From the NCBI GenBank assembly GCA_963556255.1, contig OY744616.1, positions 11,874,054 through 11,938,053 on the forward strand: DNA of 64,000 bases, in the 5' to 3' direction. The DNA comes from Allolobophora icterica (Eukaryota > Annelida > Clitellata > Crassiclitellata > Lumbricidae). The position numbers were made by a program, and so were the translations under genes. Shown here piece after piece: positions 38,501-46,542 of this stretch. The notes below the pieces were generated by a model that saw only the letters and a list, made by a program, of their open reading frames with translations, made no database searches and was not told where the DNA came from. The stretch's first letter is position 1, and each line of letters starts with the position of its first letter.

Positions 38501-41500
38501 CGCATTTTTACATTACCGATCATATAGCCTCGACCCTGCTGATTTTTCAATGAATGATTGGATAACATCCTTCACCACAAAATGGTCTGTTTGAATGGGT
38601 GCCACGCCATTTAAGGTCCCAGTGTACGGATTGTGCTAGCCATAGATTTAAAGCTCTGAAATAAACCACCATTGGGAGGCAAAACGGCAGCCGCATGCAC
38701 CCCTGTGCATGGGATGTGTGCTGTTACCGATGTAACTAACTGGGCACTGACAACCTATCTACCTTGGCATAATGGATAATTGCCTGTATCTGCTTCTTTC
38801 TGTATCCAGGCTTTGGTCTTGTGCAATTGAAATTGAGTTGTAGAGTAATTTATGATTTAACATGTCTGATGAAAGTTTACCATGTTCTTAACTGAGGCTG
38901 TTATACCGACAAAGATGCGACCATTATTTTTGGTATTTGCAAAGCAATTGAAATCAGAAGCAGAAATAATCTTTGAATAGGAGTCGATATGTGAATTAAG
39001 GTAATTTTTGTTTTGTAGGGCGTGTTCATGTACGTGGATAACCAGTTCTATTACGGTCATCTGGTCAACAGCGCTCATTATGAAACATCGCATGTCCACA
39101 ATGATCTCTACTCAATATTCGACAATCCATATGTAAGCCCTCTTCTGCTCATTTGAAGTTTAGATAAGAAAATTGTTGGTTGCATGTTGTGAAATATCCA
39201 CAATACTCTTTATACAAAACCCATCATACTCTAATGCTTAGTGTGATAATGTGATTATAACTTAGGTGATGGATCAGTTTAGCCTTTGCCTCACTAGCTC
39301 AGGATTATTTTTTATTTTATATTTTACCCACATTAAGTGTAATCTCTAAGTGGAGAGACTATCAGGAGACTATTAAAAAGGAAAGGACCAGAGTCCCATT
39401 TAATTAGGTCTGGCTTTAACACACGTCAAAGAGAGACAGATGACTTTGCACTTTAGTGTAGGTTCTCAAAGCTGCCACTGTCAGCTAAAGTTCATTTACA
39501 TTGTACATTGCATTTAGATTTAATGTATAAAGTAATGAAGTGAATGTGACTGAATGTTTAACAGACGTGGGAGAAAAAATATTTGAACCCAGAGTACTAC
39601 AAAGTTCTTCAAAATGTGTCAATGGCTGACGTTGAACAGGTACAGCGTGATCAAATTGTCAAAATCTGTTAAACATTTTGAGGCTTATTCCACTAAGTTA
39701 AACCATAGATGTAAATGTAAGCTTGTTACATTGAGACAAACATTTGGTACATGTATATTTGGTCTATGCATCGCAGTTATTTAGTAAAATCTAATAAGGA
39801 TTTAATCAAAATAACACGGAGGTGCTCAATGTACAAGGATTTAATCAAAATTACAATACGGTGCAGGATATAGACTGTGTAGAAATAAGTTTTTTTTATG
39901 CAAATTGTTGAAGGAAACTGACTTGCATGCTCAGATTTACCTCATATTATTATTATTATTATTAATTAATAAAATTTGCAATGCACGCACAGTTACACTG
40001 AAATGTTAATCTGAGGCGCAGATAGTCAGCCGCCAGAAGATGCAGTTGTCCTAGTGCTTGAAAGCCACTTGACGAGAATTAGTGGGCTTGAGCCATTTTT
40101 TTTAGTTGTGCTATCGCTGTGGCATAGAGTGCATTGTGGATATAATCTGCTGTATTGTTGACTACTGTATATGGTATATGTATATGATTTTTAGCCTTGT
40201 CCGGACGTCTTTTGGTTACCGTTGGTTTCTCAGAAATTCTGTCAGGATATAATAGAGGAAATGGAAAACAACGGCGAATGGTCGCACGGCTCTCATTCGG
40301 TCAGCACTTGACTCTTGTTATTTCCGACTTTGAACTTGACCCTGTAATCAAGTTTTACTCTAGTAAACGTGGCCTGAGACTCACGTATGTGTACTAGGCA
40401 AAGAAACTACGGAAGCCGGATTTAGGATCTGATTTATTTTTTTATATAATGCCAATATATTCGTTCGTTTTATTTTTTTTCTGACATAGGACACATACTG
40501 TAGTGATCCAACTGAAGTAATTCTGTCCATCTCAAGAGAGGCTTGAACCCCAAACATTGACTTGTGAGCAGGTGCTCAGCCATTCAGCCACCCATCTAGC
40601 TTATATGAAACTGGTCTGCTAATTCAGAATCGAAAATCAGTTAGATTAGTGGATGTAACACTATAACGACGAGCTGCATTGGTTTACCAGTCGCTGTTAG
40701 TACACTTTTGCCATTACAGTGTTAAGTAGATATGGTTTGTTGAGTTAACCTTTTACACTGCCTTCAGAAGTAGTAGCCTGGGTTCTGGTTTAACCCTCAT
40801 CCGAACAAGGGGGGGTCTGGCCAGACCCCCCTGCATATATTTGTTGCATAACTTTTTTAAATATTATATTTGTTCAAAACGCTTTTATGACTTTGTTGCT
40901 ATATTGTTGAGCAACAATAAGTGCATCTAATTGACCAAAAAGACTGAGTGCTGAGGAGCCACTGAAGATAATACTGGCTGAGACTAATGATGACAGTTTT
41001 GACAGCGATTACGACTAATGCGAATGTGAATGTGACGAGATGCCAATGCCTGAAGAGTAACTTTCAGATGTTTTTGATGATGAAGATAACGTTGAAATTG
41101 ACGATGAAGATGAAAACGATTATGAGACTGGTCCTGAAAGTGACGATAACGCTGACGAAATATTTGATAATGAAGATGCCGATAGACATGAATACAAGTC
41201 AAGATCCGGATATTTTGGCAGTCTATACTACTTCAAACAGGCTGTGCTCGTTTGCATAATGTAATAAAAGAAAAATGTGGATATTGAACAACTCAGATTG
41301 GGAGATGAAGATGCGTTTCAAATTGCGCTTGCTCTTGTAGCTTCTTGAGAGATCTCTTGTAGCACCGTGGATCACTACCAGAAAAAGCGAGCCAGAGTGA
41401 GGCGCAGTGCGGCGTGGAATCTTGGCTGCCGGATTTCGGATTGTTGCTCAGCAGAAGCAGGAAGAGGAGGGTATAAAACGACAATGCTAACTGTGTGGCA

Positions 41501-44500
41501 AGAAGAAGGAGAAAAAACAGTACATATGCTGCACATGTTACAAACTGTCTCACTGTTCTTCTGCTCCACAATACACATGGGATCAATGCAAACAAGACTT
41601 ACTGACTAAATTACAGGCTTAGAATTACAATTTATTTAATTATTTCGAGAGATATTTTCAATAAAACAGTCATGTAGCATTTGAACATAAAAGCAATCAG
41701 TACCAATTTTACTATAAAAATGGTTTCTGGGTCATTCCAGGTCAGATCAACACAGTGATCCTGCATCACCATCTCCGATTTTGATGAAATTTGGCAAGGC
41801 GATAGAACCCAATGAGAAACTCTCAAAACCCAAATTTTAGATTTTTTGGTCAACCGGTGTCCGAGATATGGGTCATTGAACCTCGACCAAAATGGTCCGA
41901 TTTGCTCCGACCGGACGAGGGTCAAACTGCTGTATCTCAGCTCCTATTGCACCTACAAACAAAAGTAAGATACCAAATTAAAGCTGTGTGAATGCTCTAT
42001 ATGGGCAAGGCATCTAGAAATAGCTATTTTGAGTAACCAAATAAATGTGAGCAACTGTAACCTAGTAACACTGACCCAGGTCACTTTGTACTCTCATAAT
42101 TGTATGTACTTTTGTCCATTGAAAGATCTCATTGTTCTAAACAACTGGTGAAAATTTCAGAGTGGGATCTCCTATAGTCTATTTGTTATGATTTTTTGAA
42201 TGGTCACCCAAGGGCGCAAATCGCACTGTAAATCAAGGTAGACTAAGTTAAATGATATGGCTTTGATAGTGTGAGAATATACTTTTTACTAAAATTAACA
42301 ATTCAGCTGTGAAATCAACATTCACAGTTCTCCAAGTTTCACTACTAGCTAGATATTCTGTCTTTCCAGTGCTATTGTAGCAGCTTGCATCTCATGGGCA
42401 CTCAGTGTATATGCCCTCCCAGTGCTCGTCTTCAGCTGTATTTCTGATGCTCCAACTTTTTGGTAGCACTGTCAGCACTTGTACCTTGTCACTTGTCAGT
42501 GTGCACATCTGGAACTTTGCTTTTAGTTGGTTGATCATTTCTTCCTCTGTGTTGCCATGAACTTGATTTTGGCATGGCTGGAGAATGGCACTTTTTTGCT
42601 ACATCTCATGGCAAGGGCCCATGCGATGGAGTAGGTGGAACCGTCAAGCGCCTTGCTGCACGTGCCAGTCTGCAGAGGCCATATGACGACCAAATTATGA
42701 CACCACATCAGTTGTTCCTCTTTGCAAAGGCAAAAATTCCATCGGTGAATTTCTGTTTTGCTACCACAGAGGAATATGAGCAAGAATTAGCTTTCATGAG
42801 CAGCAGATTTGAGTCTACACTTACAGTTGCTGGAACTCAAAAACTTCACTGCATTCGTACTATATCAACAGAGCAAGTGGAAGTGAAGAAATTCTCAATG
42901 AGTCACGAGTCCAGAGTTGAACGTGTTATACAATCAGTGGCTGTTGATGCTGTACAGTCTGTCGATACTTACCATCAAATTGTGAAATTTGCAGACTTGA
43001 AGGGTTACGTCACCGCAAAGTATGATGGCCACTGGTGGCTCGGCTGTGTAATGTTGACATTTGCAGAACAGAATGAAGTGGAAATAAACTTTCTGCATCC
43101 ACATGGGCCTGCTCGATCTTTCCATTATCCACGTTAAAGTGATCTGCTGATAATATCTTGTGCAGATGTACTGACAGCAGGACTTCAACCAACAATGAGC
43201 ACTCGGAGGGTATATACACTGAGTGCCCATGAGATGCAAGCTGCTACAATAGCACTGGAAAGACAGAATATCTAGCTAGTACTGAAACTTGGAGAACTGT
43301 GAATGTTGATTTCACAGCTGAATTGTTAATTTTAGTAAAAATTATATTCTCACACTATCAAAGCCATATCATTTAACTTAGTCTACCTTGATTTACAGTG
43401 CGATTTGCGCCCTTGGGTGACCATTCAAAAAATCATAACAAATAAACTATAGGAGATCCCACTCTGAAATTTTCACCAGTTGTTTAGAACAATGAGATCT
43501 TTCAATGGACAAAAGTACATACAATTATGAGAGTACAAAGTGACCTGGGTCAGTGTTACTAGGTTACAGTTGCTCACATTTATTTGGTTACTCAAAATAG
43601 CTATTTCTAGATGCCTTGCCCATATAGAGCATTCACACAGCTTTAATTTGGTATCTTACTTTTGTTTCTAGGTGCAATAGGAGCTGAGATACAGTAGTTT
43701 AACCCTCGTCCGGTCGGAGCAAATCGGACCATTTTGGTCGAGGTTCAATGACCCATATCTCGGACACCGGTTGATCAAAAAATCTAAAATTTTGGTTTTG
43801 GGGGTTTCTCATTGGGTTCTATCGCCTTGCCAAATTTCATGAAAATCGGAGATGGTGATGCAGATTTTAATTCAAAACTGTGTTGATTTGACCCGGAATG
43901 CCCCTTCTTCATTTTTGGTTCTAATTTTATAGATAGACTATCATTGAGTCAGTCAAGCTTTTATGACAGACTGTCACAAAATAATGTATTGAACATTTAG
44001 TTTCAAATTCATCATAGAAATGATTTTTTTTGCATGGACAGACTGGAATATTGTTATTTATTTTTAACCTAATAACATTTAGCAAAATTGGCATATAAAA
44101 TACACTGTTACCTATGAAAAGACCATATCAAAGAGGGGGGTCTGGCCAGACCCCCCTTTGTTCAAATTAAGTTGCATTTTGGCATGTTCGGATGAGGGTT
44201 AATAGTCTGATCTACAGGCTCTCAACCTGGCTTCTCCAGTGGATTTTTTATAGCGATTTCAATCGAAGCAACCATCGATGATGCCTTTTGTTATTATAAT
44301 AATGGAGCTATAGAAGTAATTAAATTAGATTAGAAATGCCTTAAAAGACGAGGTTTACTGGTTCTGTAAAATGAATTTAAGTTAATTCAAAGTTTGTTGT
44401 AGCTATTTTCTTAAAATATTCATATGGATATTTTAAGTGCCAACATAATTGAAAATGCACATTATGTGATCTCCTAATGAAATTTAGGATCCTCGAATAA

Positions 44501-45645
44501 TCGGTGGCTATGAAAACGTTCCGACTGTGGACATACACACACGACAGATCGATTGGGAGAAACATTGGCTCCACTTCCTGCACAAGTACATACTTCCTAT
44601 GAGTGCAAAAGTCTATGAAGGCTATCAGTCAGAGGTATGATGCAACTGTACAGAGCACGGTGTCTTGAACATTTATAGTATGGAAGATGCCCCTTCCTGT
44701 TTCTTTGGTCTGAGCCAACCGAAACACGAGATCTATAATCTACCACCTGGACATTTATGCAGCACCTTTTTAGAACCCCACAAAGGTGCTTCTATAGATT
44801 TGTGATAATGCTTGGCTGAGTGAGCAGTCTTTATTATCGTATAGCATTCTACAGCTCTGCTGGGTGTCCAACAGCTGCCAAAGTCTGCTAACTTAATCGC
44901 AGTGCACATAGACTTGCACAAGTATAATGAAAGACAATGAACAATAGCCATGTTTTTCCAAACAGCTGAATTTGCTCAGTTATTTACATGTACTGCACTT
45001 TATAGGGAAAGGCTCTGATGAATTTTGTCGTTCGATATCGGCCGAATGACCAAGATCGCCTTGCAGCGCACAGTGACTATTCAACTTTCACCGTTAACAT
45101 CGCTCTCAACACTCCAGGTGTAGACTACGAGGTGAGTTACTGTTTACCGGAAACGGGCGTTTGTGAAACATTCGTTTCTGGTAGAAACAGATGTTTGTGA
45201 AACGTCCGTTTGAGCTAGTGTTGAAATTTAGCCATGTGTCATTTCTAAGCTCAGTTTAGGCTAAATGCCTATCAAGTTCAAAGACTGAGGAGTCTATGAT
45301 CTGCATGGAAAAGTTTCCAACTAAGTGTGTACAGTACTCGAATTTATGGCTAAGCAATTGATCATTGTTTCAAGGACAGCAGTAATTAACATGTATGTGC
45401 AATACCTATGGATAACAATAAGTTATTTGAGGTTTTTGCTACAATGTTCTTTGAAATGTCACCATTTCTGTTGTTTATGGAAACTGTAGGGTGGTGGAAC
45501 GCTGTTTATTCGATACGACTGTCGAGTAACCAAGAGCCGCCTTGGTTGGATGTTAATGCACCCTGGAAGGCTGACCCATCACCACGAAGGCCTACCAGTG
45601 ACAAACGGAACACGATACATAATGGTTTCCTTCATTGACCCTTAA
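20719..45645 (+). CDS. PLOD: Procollagen-lysine, 2-oxoglutarate 5-dioxygenase (lysyl hydroxylase)
   Basis: Endoplasmic-reticulum enzyme that hydroxylates collagen lysines and, in LH3-type members, adds galactose and glucose to them. Nineteen exons join in frame: 20719-20810, 24711-24847, 27648-27762, 28216-28267, 30319-30431, 31169-31232, 33404-33501, 34266-34367, 35077-35208, 35544-35665, 36429-36530, 37500-37625, 38338-38470, 39019-39132, 39565-39639, 40195-40299, 44488-44634, 45006-45131, 45490-45645 (TAA). They encode about 703 residues, close to the roughly 730 of the family, so only the signal-peptide exon is missing; I could not find it upstream. The N-terminal glycosyltransferase-like part shows [24 protein letters not shown] and the metal-site motif VVDSYDV. 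The C-terminal 2OG-Fe(II) domain keeps the iron ligands ([12 protein letters not shown]) and the 2OG arginine in GTRYIMVSF, and ends FIDP like its relatives. The intron after 24847 needs a GC donor. Introns hold a minisatellite with a hAT element (second half of intron 1 shown here) and a piggyBac (before 44488). Paralogue number cannot be assigned. Confidence 0.97.
20950..22036. repeat. 23-bp minisatellite array (left part)
   Basis: More than 40 copies of 'gtagttacagatctaggggttgt' with point variants (atcaagg, atgtagg, gcagctc). A block of eleven units starting at the 'gcagctctagg' variant (21261) is repeated 253 bp later (21514), so the array has a higher-order structure. Toward the right the unit decays to 'acatatctagggttgtat'. 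It lies in the first visible PLOD intron. Confidence 0.95.
22045..24444 (+). mobile_element. hAT-like transposon, 2400 bp, inserted in the minisatellite
   Basis: The left end TAGGGTGTTTTTAT and the complement of the right end TAGGGTGTGTCTAT are inverted repeats. They are flanked by the exact 8-bp duplication GTACATAT (22037-22044 and 24445-24452). The flanking array resumes immediately on the other side. The TAGGG start fits the hAT end rule (YARNG). It contains one transposase gene with frameshifts on the plus strand. Confidence 0.93.
22492..24178 (+). pseudogene. Frameshifted hAT-like transposase
   Basis: The start ATG at 22492 opens an acidic, Ser-rich leader, then the reading frame must shift at least four times: near 22690, 22843, 23090 and 23710. 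In order, the pieces give [43 protein letters not shown] (likely first catalytic Asp), LLNLACRHH (the Cys-His pair typical of RNase-H-fold transposases), [39 protein letters not shown] and [10 protein letters not shown] recall relatives with these blocks as unnamed proteins in cnidarians and arthropods. The intact element borders suggest recent death. No intron borders explain the breaks. Confidence 0.8.
24453..24600. repeat. 23-bp minisatellite array (right part)
   Basis: Six further decayed units 'atctagggttgtatatttac' continue the array that the hAT element at 22045-24444 split. They run into a TATA-rich 'gtatatacgtgtat' stretch up to 24660. Confidence 0.9.
24848..24849 (+). other. GC splice donor of PLOD
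   Basis: Exon ends GTG GAC AG and the intron starts GCAGGT. Joining here restores the conserved VDSYDV motif with the exon at 27648. The nearby GT (24852) would give a stop in the next exon. Confidence 0.8.
24860..25105. repeat. TTA microsatellites
   Basis: ATT/TTA runs at 24860-24930 and 25020-25100 in the PLOD intron. A degenerate 'ttactgttatcttaacatactttactgg' repeat follows at 25160-25480. Confidence 0.9.
25930..26225 (-). repeat. tRNA-derived SINE, copy 3
   Basis: The best-preserved copy: minus-strand A box region 'tagtggctagtgtgctgg', B box 'gagttcaaatcccc', the full body, and a (CTT)n tail seen as 'gaagaagaagaagaag' at 25930-25947. Confidence 0.88.
26735..26985 (+). repeat. Interspersed repeat family D, copy 1
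   Basis: It is shared over about 230 bp with 31905-32165: 'agtacactggaga', 'aattctggtataacactctcag', 'tttatctatagaaaataa', 'gcaatataaattgctctgtgtga'. This copy ends in a GAAT tail. Confidence 0.85.
27150..27255. repeat. AT-rich palindrome
   Basis: TA runs flanked by 'gaagtttcatatat' and 'atatgaaacttcatat' plus 'acaatatatgtgatat' and 'atcacatatattgtat'. The stretch could fold into a large cruciform. Confidence 0.8.
27258..27620 (+). pseudogene. LINE reverse-transcriptase tail fragment with internal minisatellite
   Basis: The translation [16 protein letters not shown] and, further on, [11 protein letters not shown] resemble the C-terminal end of CR1-type LINE ORF2 (usual LHWLPVKxRIxFKI ... 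LWNSLP). Between them lies a seven-fold 17-bp repeat 'gttggaccttctcatgt' (27436-27545). The fragment stops less than 40 bp before the PLOD exon at 27648. Confidence 0.6.
28610..28830 (+). repeat. tRNA-derived SINE, copy 4 (degenerate)
   Basis: It begins inside the body ('ggctggggcagaa') and keeps 'gaggctaagaaaatgaggg' and a 'cttctcttctg' tail. The promoter half is lost. Confidence 0.55.
28831..28984. mobile_element. Short hAT-like MITE inserted at the end of a SINE
   Basis: The left end CAGGCGCGGATTTAG and the complement of the right end CAGGGGCGGATCCAGG are inverted repeats, followed inside by GGGGGGCG on both sides, with a TA microsatellite in the middle. Only GTAGG is duplicated next to the ends, so the full 8-bp duplication has decayed. 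Confidence 0.65.
29755..29945 (+). repeat. LINE 3' tail fragment with AAT microsatellite
   Basis: 'tgatcttctggatgttggtcc ... cactatagaagttactaa' matches the tail after the LINE piece at 50524, followed by AAT repeats and a long A/T-only stretch. Confidence 0.6.
30838..31010. repeat. Degenerate tandem repeat of CAAAACTGTTTTG
   Basis: About ten partly palindromic 13-16-bp units in a PLOD intron. Open frames on both strands are by-products. Confidence 0.8.
31322..31853. mobile_element. hAT-type non-autonomous element with an inner inverted copy of its end
   Basis: Ends CAGGGTTCCCAACC and GGTTGGAAACCCCTG are flanked by the exact 8-bp duplication GAGTAGAA (31314-31321 and 31854-31861). The first 65 bp also occur inverted at about 31598-31667, so an older smaller element or an internal rearrangement is included. 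Confidence 0.9.
31905..32165 (+). repeat. Interspersed repeat family D, copy 2
   Basis: Second copy of the repeat at 26735-26985, here ending in a GATT tail. Both copies lie in PLOD introns in the same orientation. Confidence 0.85.
32495..32532. repeat. AAT microsatellite
   Basis: About twelve AAT units. Confidence 0.95.
33548..33825 (+). repeat. tRNA-derived SINE, copy 5
   Basis: It starts 'tagtggttagcagtctgggctg' (A box) and 'gggggttcagtctt' (altered B box), keeps 'catatgccgaggctaagaaaatgaag' and ends 'aactgctcttcctg'. It lies between two PLOD exons. Confidence 0.75.
35736..35800. repeat. TATG microsatellite with following repeat
   Basis: About fourteen TATG units. Then a 'ttatatagcgcctttcaagtac' SINE-like piece runs to about 35900. 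Confidence 0.9.
36837..37141. mobile_element. hAT-type MITE, 305 bp
   Basis: The left end CAGTGGCATCACGAG and the complement of the right end CAGTGGTGTCACTAG are inverted repeats. The flanks CATGTTAC and CATGTTGC match at 7 of 8 bases. The inside has three tandem units of 'gacgaattcctaaaaaaggtcatca', also present inverted near 18060-18160. Confidence 0.82.
38515..38690 (+). repeat. Interspersed repeat family B, copy 2
   Basis: 'cctcgaccctgctgatttttcaatgaat' and 'gggtgccacgccatttaaggtccc' match the copies at 14290 and 56625. It lies in a PLOD intron. Confidence 0.8.
40440..40610. repeat. SINE-like repeat with minus-strand tRNA-like box
   Basis: The minus strand contains 'ggttcaagcctctc' and the plus strand starts with a T-rich 'tatataatgcc' phrase, resembling family E copies. 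It is only a weak match. Confidence 0.35.
41729..43904. mobile_element. DNA element with about 700-bp inverted arms, inserted in the piggyBac relic
   Basis: The left arm 41729-42427 and right arm 43196-43904 are near-identical inverted copies. The tips are GGGTCATTCCAGGTCA and, complemented, GGGGCATTCCGGGTCA. A 4-bp direct repeat TTCT sits outside each end (41725-41728, 43905-43908). Only about 770 bp of unique DNA lie between the arms, and this holds the transposase-like frame. The right arm includes the tail of that frame, so the left arm duplicates the 3' end in reverse. Confidence 0.85.
42533..43137 (+). pseudogene. C-terminal part of a transposon-encoded protein
   Basis: The open frame starts after a stop at about 42530 and reads [39 protein letters not shown], then [11 protein letters not shown] and ends at TAA 43135-43137. 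I recall the [20 protein letters not shown] block from many unnamed transposon proteins of cnidarians, fish and arthropods, where an upstream DG-rich segment with a catalytic Asp precedes it; that upstream part is missing here. After the TAA the same frame stays open to 43273 (ending with LERQNI), so the stop is probably a nonsense change. The superfamily is not assigned. Confidence 0.65.
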
Positions 45646-46542
45646 GTAAGGCAATGACTTGTGTAGGGTTACTTGTTCACATGCAGAATTTTCATGCATC
45701 ATTGTTACTGCCATGTCACTGCAACACTTTTAACGACGAGAGGGTTTAGTTTTCGATACATTTTAGTACACACTCGTCATTTAAAGTGTGAAGACATTCA
45801 CTTCGAAGTGCTCATTTCTGCATGAATAGCATTTTGTACCATTTATTTTACTTGGCTACAAGCAGAACAGATCTGTAGCCTTTTCCATGGTACAATATAC
45901 AAAGTTGTGTTTAAAGAACTGTGCAGTCTTGAGAAATTTGTCCCAAGTTACAGTATTGACCTCAGTTTGGAGGTGATTACATCAAATGTTCACAAGGTTT
46001 AGCCAGCGATTTTAGTAGGAAGACACTGTTTGGCCATGTCCATTCAACACAGCCAGTTGGGTAAAGGAACATGATGAATAAATCAAATCCAGTTTTCATG
46101 GGCCAATATTAATGTCACTGTAGATGCAAATGAACCATATCATGTGTACATAATTTTGTTTTTGCATATTTGCATGGTTTTTAGTTTTTTAATTCATGCA
46201 ACATGTAGACAAGTATTATGCAATGTCTCGTATTTTCATGTATTGTGGATAAAAAGGTGTTCACCACAGCATGCTGCTGTATTGTCACAAATTGCAAAGA
46301 TGTTTTTATCGTAGAATAAACCAGACAAATGAATTGACAATTAGAACAATGTATTTGCACAAAACACACATTATGCGTGCACTTTTAACTAGCGCTAACG
46401 TACCAGAATCTCAAGTCGGTAATAATGCACTTGTGGTAAACTGTCAAAGTGAACACGTTTATAAACGGAATGACCTGTCAGATCGTGGTCCAGTCTCAGA
46501 ACATAGTCCACTCGAGTATTGTTTACAGCGATTTGAATGTGA
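45646..46542. other. Convergent 3' UTR region of PLOD and dUTPase
   Basis: PLOD (+) stops at 45645 and dUTPase (-) stops at 46543, 897 bp apart. AATAAA signals for the plus strand occur at about 46075 and 46314, and for the minus strand at about 45842 (seen as TTTATT). If used, the two 3' UTRs would overlap. This is inferred from motifs only. Confidence 0.45.

Larger units (their letters stand above)
40794..44198 (+). mobile_element. piggyBac-type transposon relic
   Basis: Both ends are exact inverted repeats CCCTCATCCGAACA next to the TTAA duplication (40790-40793 and 44199-44202), diagnostic of piggyBac. A subterminal palindrome GGGGGGTCTGGCCAGACCCCCC lies near each end (40808-40831, 44135-44157). 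Remaining coding pieces on the plus strand are an acidic Asp/Glu-rich N-terminal segment with in-frame stops (about 40980-41215) and a Cys-rich C-terminal segment with [20 protein letters not shown] after an in-frame stop (41479-41612). The catalytic core between them is deleted. A second element (41729-43904) is inserted after the coding remains. The relic lies in the PLOD intron before exon 44488. Confidence 0.9.

Noticed and set aside
42574..43137. Host gene with a novel domain
   Set aside because: It lies within an element with long inverted arms, lacks its N-terminal part and has a probable nonsense stop.
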